A DNA stretch of 47,446 nucleotides from Candidatus Epulonipiscium sp. GTDB taxonomy: Bacteria > Bacillota > Clostridia > Lachnospirales > JAAYNZ01. The first letter of the stretch is position 1. Every line of letters starts with the position of its first letter. The translations under genes were made by a program, and so were the position numbers. Shown here piece by piece: positions 32,170 through 40,135 of this stretch. Location of the stretch: assembly GCA_012799415.1 (NCBI GenBank), contig JAAZLH010000036.1:1-47446 (forward strand), written 5' to 3'. The notes below the pieces were generated by a model, which was given only the letters and a program-made list of their open reading frames with translations, ran no database searches and was not told the origin of the DNA.

Positions 32170-33186
32170 ATAAGAAAGTATATTCAATTAGGAATTGGTC
32201 TTTTTTGTGTTATATTTTTGACTGCTTGTAAGGGCAATTTTAAAAACCCCATGCAAAAACCCATGTTGGAGTTGGAAAATACCAATAAAGTAGAAGATAA
32301 GGTTACATCTATAGAAGATATAGAGCAACAAAATAACACAAGCCAAAAAGAAGATATAGACCAACAACAAGAAAAAATAAACCAAGAAAATAATAAAGAA
32401 CAAGATCAACAAGAAAATCAACAAGAAAGCCAACAGTCAGCAGAAAAAGTAGACTCCAAAGAAAATGTAGTACCAAATCAAACGAATAAAAAAGTAGATA
32501 CAAAGCAAGACCAAAAAAGTTGGTGGTTTAAAAGAAATAAAGAGCATCTTCCACCAGGGGCTCAGCAAGAAATTGAAATTGCAAAATTTAATACTTATTA
32601 CCTAGGAGATACGGCAGAAAAGGTGATATACTTAACTTTTGATGAAGGCTATGAAAATGGCTATACTGCTCAAATTTTAGATATTTTAAAAGAAAATGAT
32701 GTACAGGCAGCTTTTTTTGTCACTCAGCCTTATGTAAAGCAAAATCTAGACTTAATTCAACGAATGGTCAATGAGGGACATGTAGTTGGGAATCATTCTG
32801 TTACCCATCCTAATCTGACAGAAAAAAATGATGATCAGGTGAAGGAAGAAATCCAAGGATTAGCTAATTATTATGAAGAAGTAATCGGACAGCCTATTGC
32901 ACCCTTTTTCAGACCACCAGCGGGTTACTATAGTGAGCGAACCTTGCAGATAACTCAGAATTTAGGCTATAAAACAATTTTTTGGAGCATGGCATATAAA
33001 GATTGGGTTGTGGATGAACAACCAGGTAAAGAAGTAGCTTATCAGCATGTTATGGACAACCATCATCCAGGAGCCATTATTTTACTTCATGCAGTTTCTA
33101 AGTCAAATACGGAAGCGTTGGATCAGATTTTAAAAGATTTAAAGGCAGAAGGTTATCGGTTTGCCAGTTTATATGATTTGCCCTAA
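32170..33186 (+). CDS. PdaA-like polysaccharide deacetylase lipoprotein, apparent ATA start
   Basis: The best start is ATA at 32170: AAGGAGGAG (32155-32163) sits at correct distance and the frame at once encodes a lipoprotein signal (RKYIQLGIGLFCVIFLTAC, lipid Cys 19). No in-frame ATG, GTG or TTG fits this site; a TTG at 32218 would cut off the signal. After a Gln/Glu/Lys-rich linker (about 25-110) comes an NodB deacetylase domain: TFDEGYENG (D158) and HSVTH (H209, H213). The wider pattern (WWFKRNKEHLPPGA, FNTYYLGDT) matches PdaA, which makes muramic-delta-lactam in spore cortex. About 338 residues. Confidence 0.85.
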   Translation: MRKYIQLGIGLFCVIFLTACKGNFKNPMQKPMLELENTNKVEDKVTSIEDIEQQNNTSQKEDIDQQQEKINQENNKEQDQQENQQESQQSAEKVDSKENVVPNQTNKKVDTKQDQKSWWFKRNKEHLPPGAQQEIEIAKFNTYYLGDTAEKVIYLTFDEGYENGYTAQILDILKENDVQAAFFVTQPYVKQNLDLIQRMVNEGHVVGNHSVTHPNLTEKNDDQVKEEIQGLANYYEEVIGQPIAPFFRPPAGYYSERTLQITQNLGYKTIFWSMAYKDWVVDEQPGKEVAYQHVMDNHHPGAIILLHAVSKSNTEALDQILKDLKAEGYRFASLYDLP

Positions 33187-33213
33187 AAAGCTTTTTGATT
33201 AGTTTGGCTTTTT
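33185..33213 (+). terminator. probable terminator after the PdaA-like gene
   Basis: aaaaagc (33185-33191) pairs with gcttttt (33207-33213) over 7 bp; the right arm is its own U tract. Confidence 0.5.
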
Positions 33214-33282
33214 AATAAAGAATAATGCTAATTAATCAATTGCTATATACGAAAGATGAAATACAGATAAGGAGGAAAAAAG

Positions 33283-34719
33283 ATGCAAAAACGATTTGAA
33301 CAAGAAGATTGGAAAAAAAATCAGCAAATCAGCTTAGATTTCAATCATATGATGGTAGAATTTATTCAAGAAGAAGGATTGAAAGAAGAGGATATACAAA
33401 GAAATTTAGACAAGATTGCAGCAGCTAGCCGAGCAATGGTAGATAAAAGAACAGCTGGGCAGATGGATTGGCGAGACTTACCCTATGGTCAAGAAGAAGT
33501 TGTAAAAGAGATTACAGAGTATGTAGATCAGATGAAAGATCAAATCGATGCTTTTGTTGTGCTTGGCATTGGTGGTTCAGCTTTAGGTCCTATGGCAGTG
33601 CAGCAAGCGATTAACCACCCTTATTATAATGAGTTATCTAAAGAAAAAAGAAATGGATATCCTAAATTATATGTCGTTGATAATATTGACCCTGAGCGAC
33701 TTCCAGCATTATTTGATATTTTAGATATAAAGAAAACATTATTTAATGTAATTACAAAGTCAGGCAGTACATCAGAAACCATGTCTCAATTTATGATTAT
33801 CAAAGATAAATTGGAAAAAGAAATAGGGGTAGAAGCAAAAAATCATATTGTTTGTACTACGGATAAAGAAAATGGAAATTTAATTAAGATAGCAAGAGAG
33901 GAAAACTACAAAACATTTATTATTCCATCTGGTGTTGGGGGACGTTTTTCGGAACTAACTCCTGTAGGCTTATTGCCAGCTGCATTTTGTGGGATTGATA
34001 TTGAAGAAATGCTAGCAGGTGCAGCTTGGATGGATCACTTATGTAAAGAAGAGGATATCTTTAAAAATCCAGGTCATATGTATGGTCTGCTTCACTATTT
34101 AGCTATGGAAAAAGGGAAAAATATTTCTGTTATGATGCCCTATGCAGATTCTTTAAAATATATTTCAGATTGGTATGCACAACTATGGGCAGAATCCTTA
34201 GGGAAAAAATATGATTTAGATGGTAATGAAGTTTATGTAGGGCAAACGCCAGTAAAAGCTTTAGGTGCAACAGATCAACATTCCCAAGTACAATTGTATG
34301 CAGAAGGGCCTTTTGATAAGGTTATTGTATTTATTGGTGTTGATCAATATCGAGATACGATTCATATTCCAAAATTATATGAAGATATACCAAGCTTAGG
34401 TTTTTTAGGTGGTACCACCCATAATCAATTGATTCAAACAGAGCAAATGGCTACAGAATACGCTCTTATGAAAGCGAAAAAAATGAATATGACTATTACT
34501 TTACCATCAGTTAATGAATTTACCATTGGTCAGCTACTTTATTTATTTGAAGTGGCAACTGGCTTTACAGGTGAGTTAATGAATATTAATGCTTTTGATC
34601 AACCTGGGGTAGAAGAGGGAAAAGATGCAACCTATGCGCTTTTTGGTAGACCTGGGTATGAAGAGAAGAAAGCAGAATTAGATGCAAGGCCTAAGAAACA
34701 AGATAAATATAGAATTTAA
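33283..34719 (+). CDS. pgi: glucose-6-phosphate isomerase
   Basis: The 478-residue enzyme interconverts glucose 6-phosphate and fructose 6-phosphate. It has LGIGGSALG (sugar-phosphate loop), VITKSGSTSET, and the C-terminal signature around ATDQHSQVQLY and the catalytic region GGRFSELTPVG. The length is slightly more than the short bacterial form (about 450). AAGGAGG at 33271-33277 precedes the ATG. Monocistronic, ending at a bidirectional terminator. Confidence 0.96.
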   Translation: MQKRFEQEDWKKNQQISLDFNHMMVEFIQEEGLKEEDIQRNLDKIAAASRAMVDKRTAGQMDWRDLPYGQEEVVKEITEYVDQMKDQIDAFVVLGIGGSALGPMAVQQAINHPYYNELSKEKRNGYPKLYVVDNIDPERLPALFDILDIKKTLFNVITKSGSTSETMSQFMIIKDKLEKEIGVEAKNHIVCTTDKENGNLIKIAREENYKTFIIPSGVGGRFSELTPVGLLPAAFCGIDIEEMLAGAAWMDHLCKEEDIFKNPGHMYGLLHYLAMEKGKNISVMMPYADSLKYISDWYAQLWAESLGKKYDLDGNEVYVGQTPVKALGATDQHSQVQLYAEGPFDKVIVFIGVDQYRDTIHIPKLYEDIPSLGFLGGTTHNQLIQTEQMATEYALMKAKKMNMTITLPSVNEFTIGQLLYLFEVATGFTGELMNINAFDQPGVEEGKDATYALFGRPGYEEKKAELDARPKKQDKYRI

Positions 34720-34766
34720 CTTGCCTAATTTATTATACATTAGCTGTGTATTAGAAGAGGAAAATA

Positions 34767-34802
34767 AAAATTAACCACCTATTAACTTAGGTGGTTAATT
34801 TT
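34767..34802. terminator. bidirectional terminator, overlapping the 3' end of the minus-strand gene
   Basis: Perfect 15-bp arms, 34767-34781 and 34788-34802, with a 6-nt loop that includes the TAA stop of the Gfo/Idh gene (34784-34782). A T-rich run follows on the minus strand (tttttatttt). It serves pgi and the converging oxidoreductase gene. Confidence 0.9.
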
Positions 34803-35891
34803 CTCTTGTAGGGATTTAAGAAATAAGTCTTCATTTATAGGAAGATTAACCCAATGATCCGTCCAAGCGGATAAATGCATGGCATTAACTAGCATCAAAC
34901 CAAGAATTCCTTCCTCACCTGGGGCAAGTAGAGGGGTGTTTTTATGGATGGCTTCAACCCAATTTTGTAAAATACCAATACGTCCAGTGTTTTCAGCTTC
35001 AATAGGAACTGTACATTTCCAACACTCTGGCTCCCCAAAACCCCCAGTATATTCTTGATTAAATTTTCTCTCTGGTGTACGTAATTTCCAGAATTCAAAG
35101 GAGTTATCTTCGATAACAATTTTTCCGCCATCTCCTGTAATTTCTAGCCTATTGGTTCCGGGAGTGTCGCAGGTAGAAGCTATAAATACACCTGTTGCTC
35201 CATTTTTATACTCTAAATAGGCAGTCACATCATCTTCGACTTCAATATCATGCATTTTTCCAAATCCCATAAAGGCTCTTACACGAGTAGGCATGCCGCA
35301 AAGCCACTGTAATAGATCAAGTTGATGGTAAGCTTGAGTAATGAGGACGCCGCCACCTTCTCCGGCCCAAGTACCCCTCCAACTATCAGAATCATAATAA
35401 GATTGAGAACGATATAAAGAAGTAACAATCCAATTAACCCTACGAATTTCACCTAATTCTCCTGTAGTAATCAAGTTCTTTAGTTTCAAGTATAAGGGGT
35501 TCGTTCTTTGGTTATGCATAATTCCAAAGACAGTACCAGCCTTTTTTGCGGCATTATTCATTTCTTTTACTTCTTTTGTATAGATTCCTGCAGGTTTTTC
35601 AATCAATACATGAAGTCCTTTTTCAAAGGCTTGTATGGCCAAGGAAGGATGACTGCTGTGTGGTGTACTAATTAAGACTGCATCTACTGTATTGGACTCA
35701 AATAAGCTTTCAGCAGAAGGAAAGATAAGAGTATCCGTGCCTATATTTTGATGAATCCAATTTACCTGTTCCGGGTTACGAGCGCAGATAGCCACTAGTT
35801 TAATACCAGAAACTTTTTTAGAAATGATATCTTGCGCATATTTACGTCCCATATTTCCTAGCCCAATAATAGCTAACTTTATCTCTATCAT
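34782..35891 (-). CDS. Gfo/Idh/MocA-family NAD(P)-dependent oxidoreductase
   Basis: The 369-residue protein has an N-terminal Rossmann domain (AIIGLGNMGRKYA, 7-19), the family motif LIEKPAG near 95-101, and a C-terminal alpha/beta substrate domain with GGGVLITQAYHQLDLLQWL, where the His-x-x-x-Asp pair is catalytic in relatives. Enzymes of this family oxidise sugars, inositols or sugar nucleotides; this one cannot be assigned. AAAGGAGG is well placed before ATG. It stands alone and is divergent from niaR. Confidence 0.88.
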   Translation of the reverse strand: MIEIKLAIIGLGNMGRKYAQDIISKKVSGIKLVAICARNPEQVNWIHQNIGTDTLIFPSAESLFESNTVDAVLISTPHSSHPSLAIQAFEKGLHVLIEKPAGIYTKEVKEMNNAAKKAGTVFGIMHNQRTNPLYLKLKNLITTGELGEIRRVNWIVTSLYRSQSYYDSDSWRGTWAGEGGGVLITQAYHQLDLLQWLCGMPTRVRAFMGFGKMHDIEVEDDVTAYLEYKNGATGVFIASTCDTPGTNRLEITGDGGKIVIEDNSFEFWKLRTPERKFNQEYTGGFGEPECWKCTVPIEAENTGRIGILQNWVEAIHKNTPLLAPGEEGILGLMLVNAMHLSAWTDHWVNLPINEDLFLKSLQEKINHLS

Positions 35892-35975
35892 CTTTGTCCT
35901 CCTTTATCATAGAATTATGTTACCTTTTATCTAGGCATCTGTCAATCAGAGTATAGTTTTTTCTCTGGACACCTT

Positions 35976-36005
35976 TTGGAATGATAAAAAACGTGATAAT
36001 ATAAT
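35976..36005 (+). promoter_or_regulatory. probable promoter of niaR
   Basis: TTGGAA at 35976-35981 and TATAAT at 36000-36005, spacing 18. The leader holds an inverted repeat, atcaattaa (36031-36039) with ttaattgat (36063-36071), which encloses a GGAGG and ends before the true ribosome binding site. Confidence 0.55.
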
Positions 36006-36091
36006 TAGTATAGATAGAAGGAATGACAGTATCAATTAATGGAGGATTCTTCGAATGGAGTCTTAATTGATATAAAAAAGGAGTTGAGAGT

Positions 36092-36607
36092 ATGACTGGA
36101 CCAGAAAGAAGGCAAAAGATTTTGGATCTATTAAAAGAAGCTTCAGAGCCAGTGTCAGGATCAAGATTAGCTAAGGAGATGGAGGTGAGTAGGCAGGTTA
36201 TCGTGCAGGACATCGCTCTTTTGCGTGCAGAGAAAGAAGAAATATTGGCTACGCCCAGAGGATATCTACTTCATCCTTATCAGTCACAAATAGCCAAGCG
36301 AGTGCTGATGGTTTGTCATGATCGAGAAGGGATACAGGAAGAACTAGAAATCATTGTAGATTTAGGTGGATCTGCCATCGATACTATCGTAGAGCATCCT
36401 ATTTATGGGGATTTAACGGCTAGCCTAATGGTAAAAAGTAGAAGGGATGTTTATGATTTTGTGACAAAACTAGAAAAATATAAAACAGTACCTTTACTTC
36501 GATTAACTCATGGAGTTCATTTTCATACTATAGAAGCTAAGGATGAAATGACTTTAGATTTAATAGAAAAAGCCTTAGAAGAAAAAGGCTTTCTTCCTCA
36601 ACAATAA
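36092..36607 (+). CDS. niaR: niacin-responsive transcriptional repressor NiaR
   Basis: The 171-residue protein has a winged HTH_11 domain (about 5-60, SGSRLAKEMEVSRQVIVQDI) and a 3H domain with the three conserved His: MVCHD, VEHPIYGDL and LTHGVHFHTI, which bind a metal ion and nicotinate. NiaR represses NAD synthesis and niacin uptake genes. No such genes are near, except possibly the EIIC-like permease 110 bases downstream. The ribosome binding site is AAAAGGAG at 36077-36084. Confidence 0.92.
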   Translation: MTGPERRQKILDLLKEASEPVSGSRLAKEMEVSRQVIVQDIALLRAEKEEILATPRGYLLHPYQSQIAKRVLMVCHDREGIQEELEIIVDLGGSAIDTIVEHPIYGDLTASLMVKSRRDVYDFVTKLEKYKTVPLLRLTHGVHFHTIEAKDEMTLDLIEKALEEKGFLPQQ

Positions 36608-36621
36608 TAAGGAAAAAATAC

Positions 36622-36650
36622 TTGCATAAAACCCTAGTCCGTGATAATAT
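36622..36650 (+). promoter_or_regulatory. probable promoter of the EIIC-like permease gene
   Basis: TTGCAT at 36622-36627 and TAATAT at 36645-36650 with 17-bp spacing. Confidence 0.55.
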
Positions 36651-36716
36651 ATTTCTAACATTAGATGACAAGACAGTAGAGTATACAATATAAAGCTAAA
36701 AGGGGACGGGAATTTT

Positions 36717-37793
36717 ATGTCATGGAAAGAAAAAACTAAAAAAACGTTACATCGCTATTTTATCGAGGGTTTAAGCGGCATGGCTCTAGGATTATTTTGT
36801 AGTTTGATTGTAGGACTGATTATCAAGCAAATTGCATTGCTTTTTGGAGATCATCCTTTTGGAATCATGCTAAATGCTTTTGGAAACCTAGCTTCTGTAT
36901 TGATGGGACCCATTATGGGGATTGCTATCGCTCATACGTTGCAAGGCCCTAAATTAGTACTATATGCATCGGGAGTAACGGGGCTCATCGGAGCTTTTGC
37001 TGATAAAGTAACTTCAGGTGCTATTTTTGTAGACGGAGGGGTTTTTTTAAAGGGACCTGGAGACCCTCTAGGAGCTTTTATTGCTGTTATTGTGGGGGTA
37101 GAAGTAGGACGTTTGATTGCAGGAAAGACAAAGTTGGATATCATTATGACACCTATCGTCACTATTTTAGCAGGGAGTGCAGCAGGAATTTTAGCTGGGC
37201 CACCAGTGTCGAGGGGAATGCAGTGGTTAGGTGAAATGATTGATCTTGCTACCCAATTACAGCCATTTTTAATGGGAATTGTTCTTTCTACTGTTATGGG
37301 GGTATTGCTTACTCTGCCTATTAGTTCAGCAGCTATCTCTCTTATGTTAGGCCTATCGGGCTTAGCAGCAGGGGCTGCTACAGTTGGATGTGCTACTCAA
37401 ATGGTAGGCTTTGCTGTTGCAAGTTACATAGATAATGGTATGAATGGATTACTTGCGCAAGGACTTGGTACATCTATGCTTCAAATTTCTAATATCATGA
37501 AAAAACCTACCATATGGATACCAGCCACATTAGCTAGTGCTATTTTAGGCCCATTATCTACCTTGGTTTTTCATATGGAAAATAATGCAGCAGGTGCTGG
37601 TATGGGAACGGCTGGTTTGGTTGGTCCTCTCATGACTTGGCAAACTATGAGCGAGACAAATCCGGTAGGGTTATTATTATTTAAAATTATTGCTATGTAT
37701 TTTGTGTTGCCTGGAGCACTTACTTGGATCATTACAAAGTTTATGCGTACTCAAGGATGGATTCAAAAGGGAGATATGAAGTTAGAACTATAG
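36717..37793 (+). CDS. PTS EIIC-like membrane protein (PTS_EIIC_2 family)
   Basis: The 358-residue protein has about ten hydrophobic segments rich in Gly and Ala. It matches the stand-alone EIIC family PF13303 (ALGLFCSLIVGLIIKQI start, IAIAHTLQGPKLV, LAQGLGTSMLQISNI). No EIIA or EIIB domains are present in the window, and the family's substrate is not established. It could transport a sugar without phosphorylation, or a vitamin given its NiaR neighbour; this is inference. The ribosome binding site is a weak GGGGACGGG at 36701-36709. A perfect palindrome terminator follows. Confidence 0.82.
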   Translation: MSWKEKTKKTLHRYFIEGLSGMALGLFCSLIVGLIIKQIALLFGDHPFGIMLNAFGNLASVLMGPIMGIAIAHTLQGPKLVLYASGVTGLIGAFADKVTSGAIFVDGGVFLKGPGDPLGAFIAVIVGVEVGRLIAGKTKLDIIMTPIVTILAGSAAGILAGPPVSRGMQWLGEMIDLATQLQPFLMGIVLSTVMGVLLTLPISSAAISLMLGLSGLAAGAATVGCATQMVGFAVASYIDNGMNGLLAQGLGTSMLQISNIMKKPTIWIPATLASAILGPLSTLVFHMENNAAGAGMGTAGLVGPLMTWQTMSETNPVGLLLFKIIAMYFVLPGALTWIITKFMRTQGWIQKGDMKLEL

Positions 37794-37801
37794 AAAGATC
37801 T

Positions 37802-37863
37802 AATATATGGAACAAAAAAAGAATCTACTTTATAAAGTAGATTCTTTTTTTGTTCCATATATT
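37802..37863. terminator. 62-bp perfect palindrome, bidirectional terminator
   Basis: Arms 37802-37832 and 37833-37863 are exact reverse complements over 31 bp with no spacer. Each contains a run of seven A or T, so both strands have a stem followed by U within the arm. The palindrome includes the last codons and stop (TAA at 37832-37830) of yyaC. It separates converging genes. Confidence 0.92.
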
Positions 37864-38447
37864 GTAGGCATTCCTTTTTGGGTTTGATATTTCCACAGAG
37901 CATGTCGAATTCCAAAGGCAATCAGTTCTGCCATCTTCATAACGACAGATAGACGTGTATTTTGTAAAATCAAGATATCCATAAAACCACTAAAATTGAC
38001 AATGCCAGTAATAAAAAGATGTCCTACAGGAGAAAGGTCTTTATTAACCCCAGCTCCAGGTTTAATGGATCCTTCTCCAACTGTGACAATACCAATGTGT
38101 TCCATTTTGCCAAGACAAGCATCCATTGCAATAATAAAAGGATCCTTATGTTGTTGCTCTATGGATTCTATAGTTTGTTCTAAGTTTTTAGCATGAACAG
38201 GGTTATCTAATGTGCCGTAGACGAAGACATCTGCATAGTGAAGAGATTTTAATTTATAGCCAATTAAGGGGCCTAAACTATCACCTGTAGCCCGGTCTGT
38301 TCCAATACAGAGTAAGATTACGGGTTGATGAGGTTGTTTAGAATCAATGAGATACTGATAAAATGCTTGGCTAAATTGGTATAGAGCGTTTGGTTGTGAA
38401 ATATCAACAGAAGTTTGATTTTTAGTTTTGGATTTCAAAGTATTCAA
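37830..38447 (-). CDS. yyaC: spore protein YyaC (GPR-protease-like fold)
   Basis: The product is about 205 residues and matches the DUF1256/TIGR02841 family: LLCIGTDRATGDSLGPLIG, GTLDNPVHAKNL, IAMDACLGK and GSIKPGAGVNKDLSPVG. YyaC is a sporulation protein resembling germination protease; its activity is not established. The Shine-Dalgarno sequence reads AAAGGTGGTG on the minus strand. Adjacent GTG (38459) and TTG (38450, 38447) codons are all in frame; TTG 38447 gives best spacing. Its 3' end lies in the palindromic terminator. Confidence 0.88.
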   Translation of the reverse strand: MNTLKSKTKNQTSVDISQPNALYQFSQAFYQYLIDSKQPHQPVILLCIGTDRATGDSLGPLIGYKLKSLHYADVFVYGTLDNPVHAKNLEQTIESIEQQHKDPFIIAMDACLGKMEHIGIVTVGEGSIKPGAGVNKDLSPVGHLFITGIVNFSGFMDILILQNTRLSVVMKMAELIAFGIRHALWKYQTQKGMPTIYGTKKESTL

Positions 38448-38771
38448 CAAGATCACCACCTTTATAGGATATTGGTAGTCTTGCCAATGGAAGAGATAAT
38501 TATTGCTTATGAGCTTGGCATTTGTTGCCTATCAGAAAAAGCACATTTTTTGCTGAAAAAAGAAAATAAAAAGTTAAGTTCCCTCGACAGCATTTACTAA
38601 AATATGTAAAAAATATATGTTATTATAGGCTTGTACAATTTTCTATAGCTCTGAAAAAAGAAGATATCTATAGATATATACATTCGAAACTGAACTTTCC
38701 GTAAGAAGTTATACTGCTTTCCTGCTTTTGATTGTGTATATCTATATAAGGAGGAAAACGAGGGGGGATAA
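38448..38771. other. intergenic region with stem-closed element before the MPN/LysM gene
   Basis: About 324 bases. Segment 38670-38747 is closed by tatagatata (38670-38679) and tatatctata (38737-38746), a stem almost the same as the one at 10765-10875; both right arms share gtgtatatctatat. The stem ends at the ribosome binding site aaggagg (38748-38754), though a second purine-rich site is closer to the start codon. A 37-codon frame at 38487-38600 lacks a ribosome binding site and is not claimed. No clear sigma-A promoter was found; a sporulation sigma factor is possible. Confidence 0.4.
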
Positions 38772-40025
38772 ATGATGAATGAGTTTTTAGAAAACGAGGA
38801 GTTTCGCCTACCTACGAATATCAAGCAGATAGGCGAAATCCAAGAAGGGATCCAGATTTATTTAGAAGACTATGTACACACTTATTTGTATCAATATGCT
38901 AGGCAAGATAGCCGTAATGAAAGGTTAGCCATATTGACAGGACGATATGAGCGAAAAGAGGGGGAAGAGATTCTACTTATCAGTGGAGCGATACAGGTTA
39001 AACATACTGTCATTGAAAAAGGGCAACCTTATTTTACTGGTGAAGCTTGGGATGATGTAGTTAAAAAGCAGAAGCAATTTTTCCCGGGAGATCAGATTTT
39101 AGGATGGGTGCACACTCAGCCAGGATATGGCTTAATGTTGACTTCCTTTCATCAAGAACAACATGAGATCTGGTTTGGGAAACCTTATCAGATTATTTAT
39201 ATCATTGACCCTATTGCTAAAGAAGGGCAATTCTATGCATGGCAAGATGAGCCAGTTCCAGTGCCAGGTTACTTTATTTATTATGCGCGTAATGAGAAGA
39301 TGCATGAATATATGATGGAATATCGAGTAATCAAAAGCAAGATGTTAGAGCGTCCTGAAGAAGATATCATTATTCAATATAGGAGACAGGAGCGTAATAG
39401 AAAACAAGAGGCGCAACAAAAGAAAATTATTCATATGCTTTCTTCTTTTAGTGCTGTTCTATTATTAGTGTGCTTAGTAATGGGAATTGGACTAGTTTAT
39501 AATTTGGAACAAATTCAGCGACTACAACAAGCCCTAGACATGATGGATGATACTTATTCAAATTTATTTACCCAAGTAAAAACTGGAGGAGTAGAGTCCG
39601 TATTTGCGCAAGAGGTAGAAATTCCAAGGGATGAAACCCCTATATTAGTTACAGTTGAAGAACCAGAGGCTGGACAAGAATTTCCACAAGTAGTAGAAAA
39701 AGAAGACAATTCAGAGGGAAAAGAGCTTGATGCAGAAGAAAAATCAGAGGTAACACCAGTATCACAGAATGAAGCTCCAGTGGAGGTAGTAGCACAAGAT
39801 ACAACAACAGTAGCATCAACACAACAAGTTGTATCTAATCAAGAAGAAATTAAGCCAGAAGAACCTAAGATCCCCGAAAAATATCAGATTCAAGCAGGAG
39901 ATAATTTAAGCAATATTAGCTATCGTTTTTATCAAACAACGGATATGATTGAAGAAATATTAAAGATTAATAATTTGACAGATCCAGATAAAATTTATGC
40001 AGGCAAAACTATTCTTTTGCCATAA
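38772..40025 (+). CDS. membrane protein with degenerate MPN-like domain and C-terminal LysM
   Basis: The 417-residue protein has an N-terminal domain (about 1-185) resembling the JAB/MPN fold: GWVHTQPGYGLMLTSFHQEQHE at about 111-132, where active JAMM enzymes have HxHP and a later Asp. Here H114 is kept, the second His is Gln116, and the distal Asp is not seen. A membrane helix lies at about 221-243, then a short coiled coil, a Glu/Val/Thr-rich linker (270-365), and a LysM domain (about 368-417, YQIQAGDNLSNISYRFY). The N-terminus should be cytosolic and LysM external. Function unknown; an envelope or spore role is inferred from LysM and the yyaC neighbour. Confidence 0.8.
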   Translation: MMNEFLENEEFRLPTNIKQIGEIQEGIQIYLEDYVHTYLYQYARQDSRNERLAILTGRYERKEGEEILLISGAIQVKHTVIEKGQPYFTGEAWDDVVKKQKQFFPGDQILGWVHTQPGYGLMLTSFHQEQHEIWFGKPYQIIYIIDPIAKEGQFYAWQDEPVPVPGYFIYYARNEKMHEYMMEYRVIKSKMLERPEEDIIIQYRRQERNRKQEAQQKKIIHMLSSFSAVLLLVCLVMGIGLVYNLEQIQRLQQALDMMDDTYSNLFTQVKTGGVESVFAQEVEIPRDETPILVTVEEPEAGQEFPQVVEKEDNSEGKELDAEEKSEVTPVSQNEAPVEVVAQDTTTVASTQQVVSNQEEIKPEEPKIPEKYQIQAGDNLSNISYRFYQTTDMIEEILKINNLTDPDKIYAGKTILLP

Positions 40026-40036
40026 AAAGACCTTAA

Positions 40037-40087
40037 AAGGGGTTGCAAAACGAACAGTATCAGTTTGTTTTGCAACCCCTTATTTTT
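40037..40087 (+). terminator. terminator after the MPN/LysM gene
   Basis: A perfect 15-bp stem, aaggggttgcaaaac (40037-40051) with gttttgcaacccctt (40067-40081), followed by attttttag. Confidence 0.92.
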
Positions 40088-40098
40088 TAGTTTACTTG

Positions 40099-40123
40099 AA
40101 AAAGTGAGTTGTTAGCACTTTTT
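40099..40123 (-). terminator. terminator of pepF
   Basis: An 8-bp stem aaaaagtg (40099-40106) / cacttttt (40116-40123), A/T-rich at the base. On the minus strand the U run is part of the arm and continues briefly. Confidence 0.5.
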
Positions 40124-40135
40124 TTGTGTATTTAC

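Noticed and set aside
38415..38600. 61-codon plus-strand frame upstream of the MPN/LysM gene
   Set aside because: It overlaps the start of yyaC on the other strand, lacks a ribosome binding site and has no motif.
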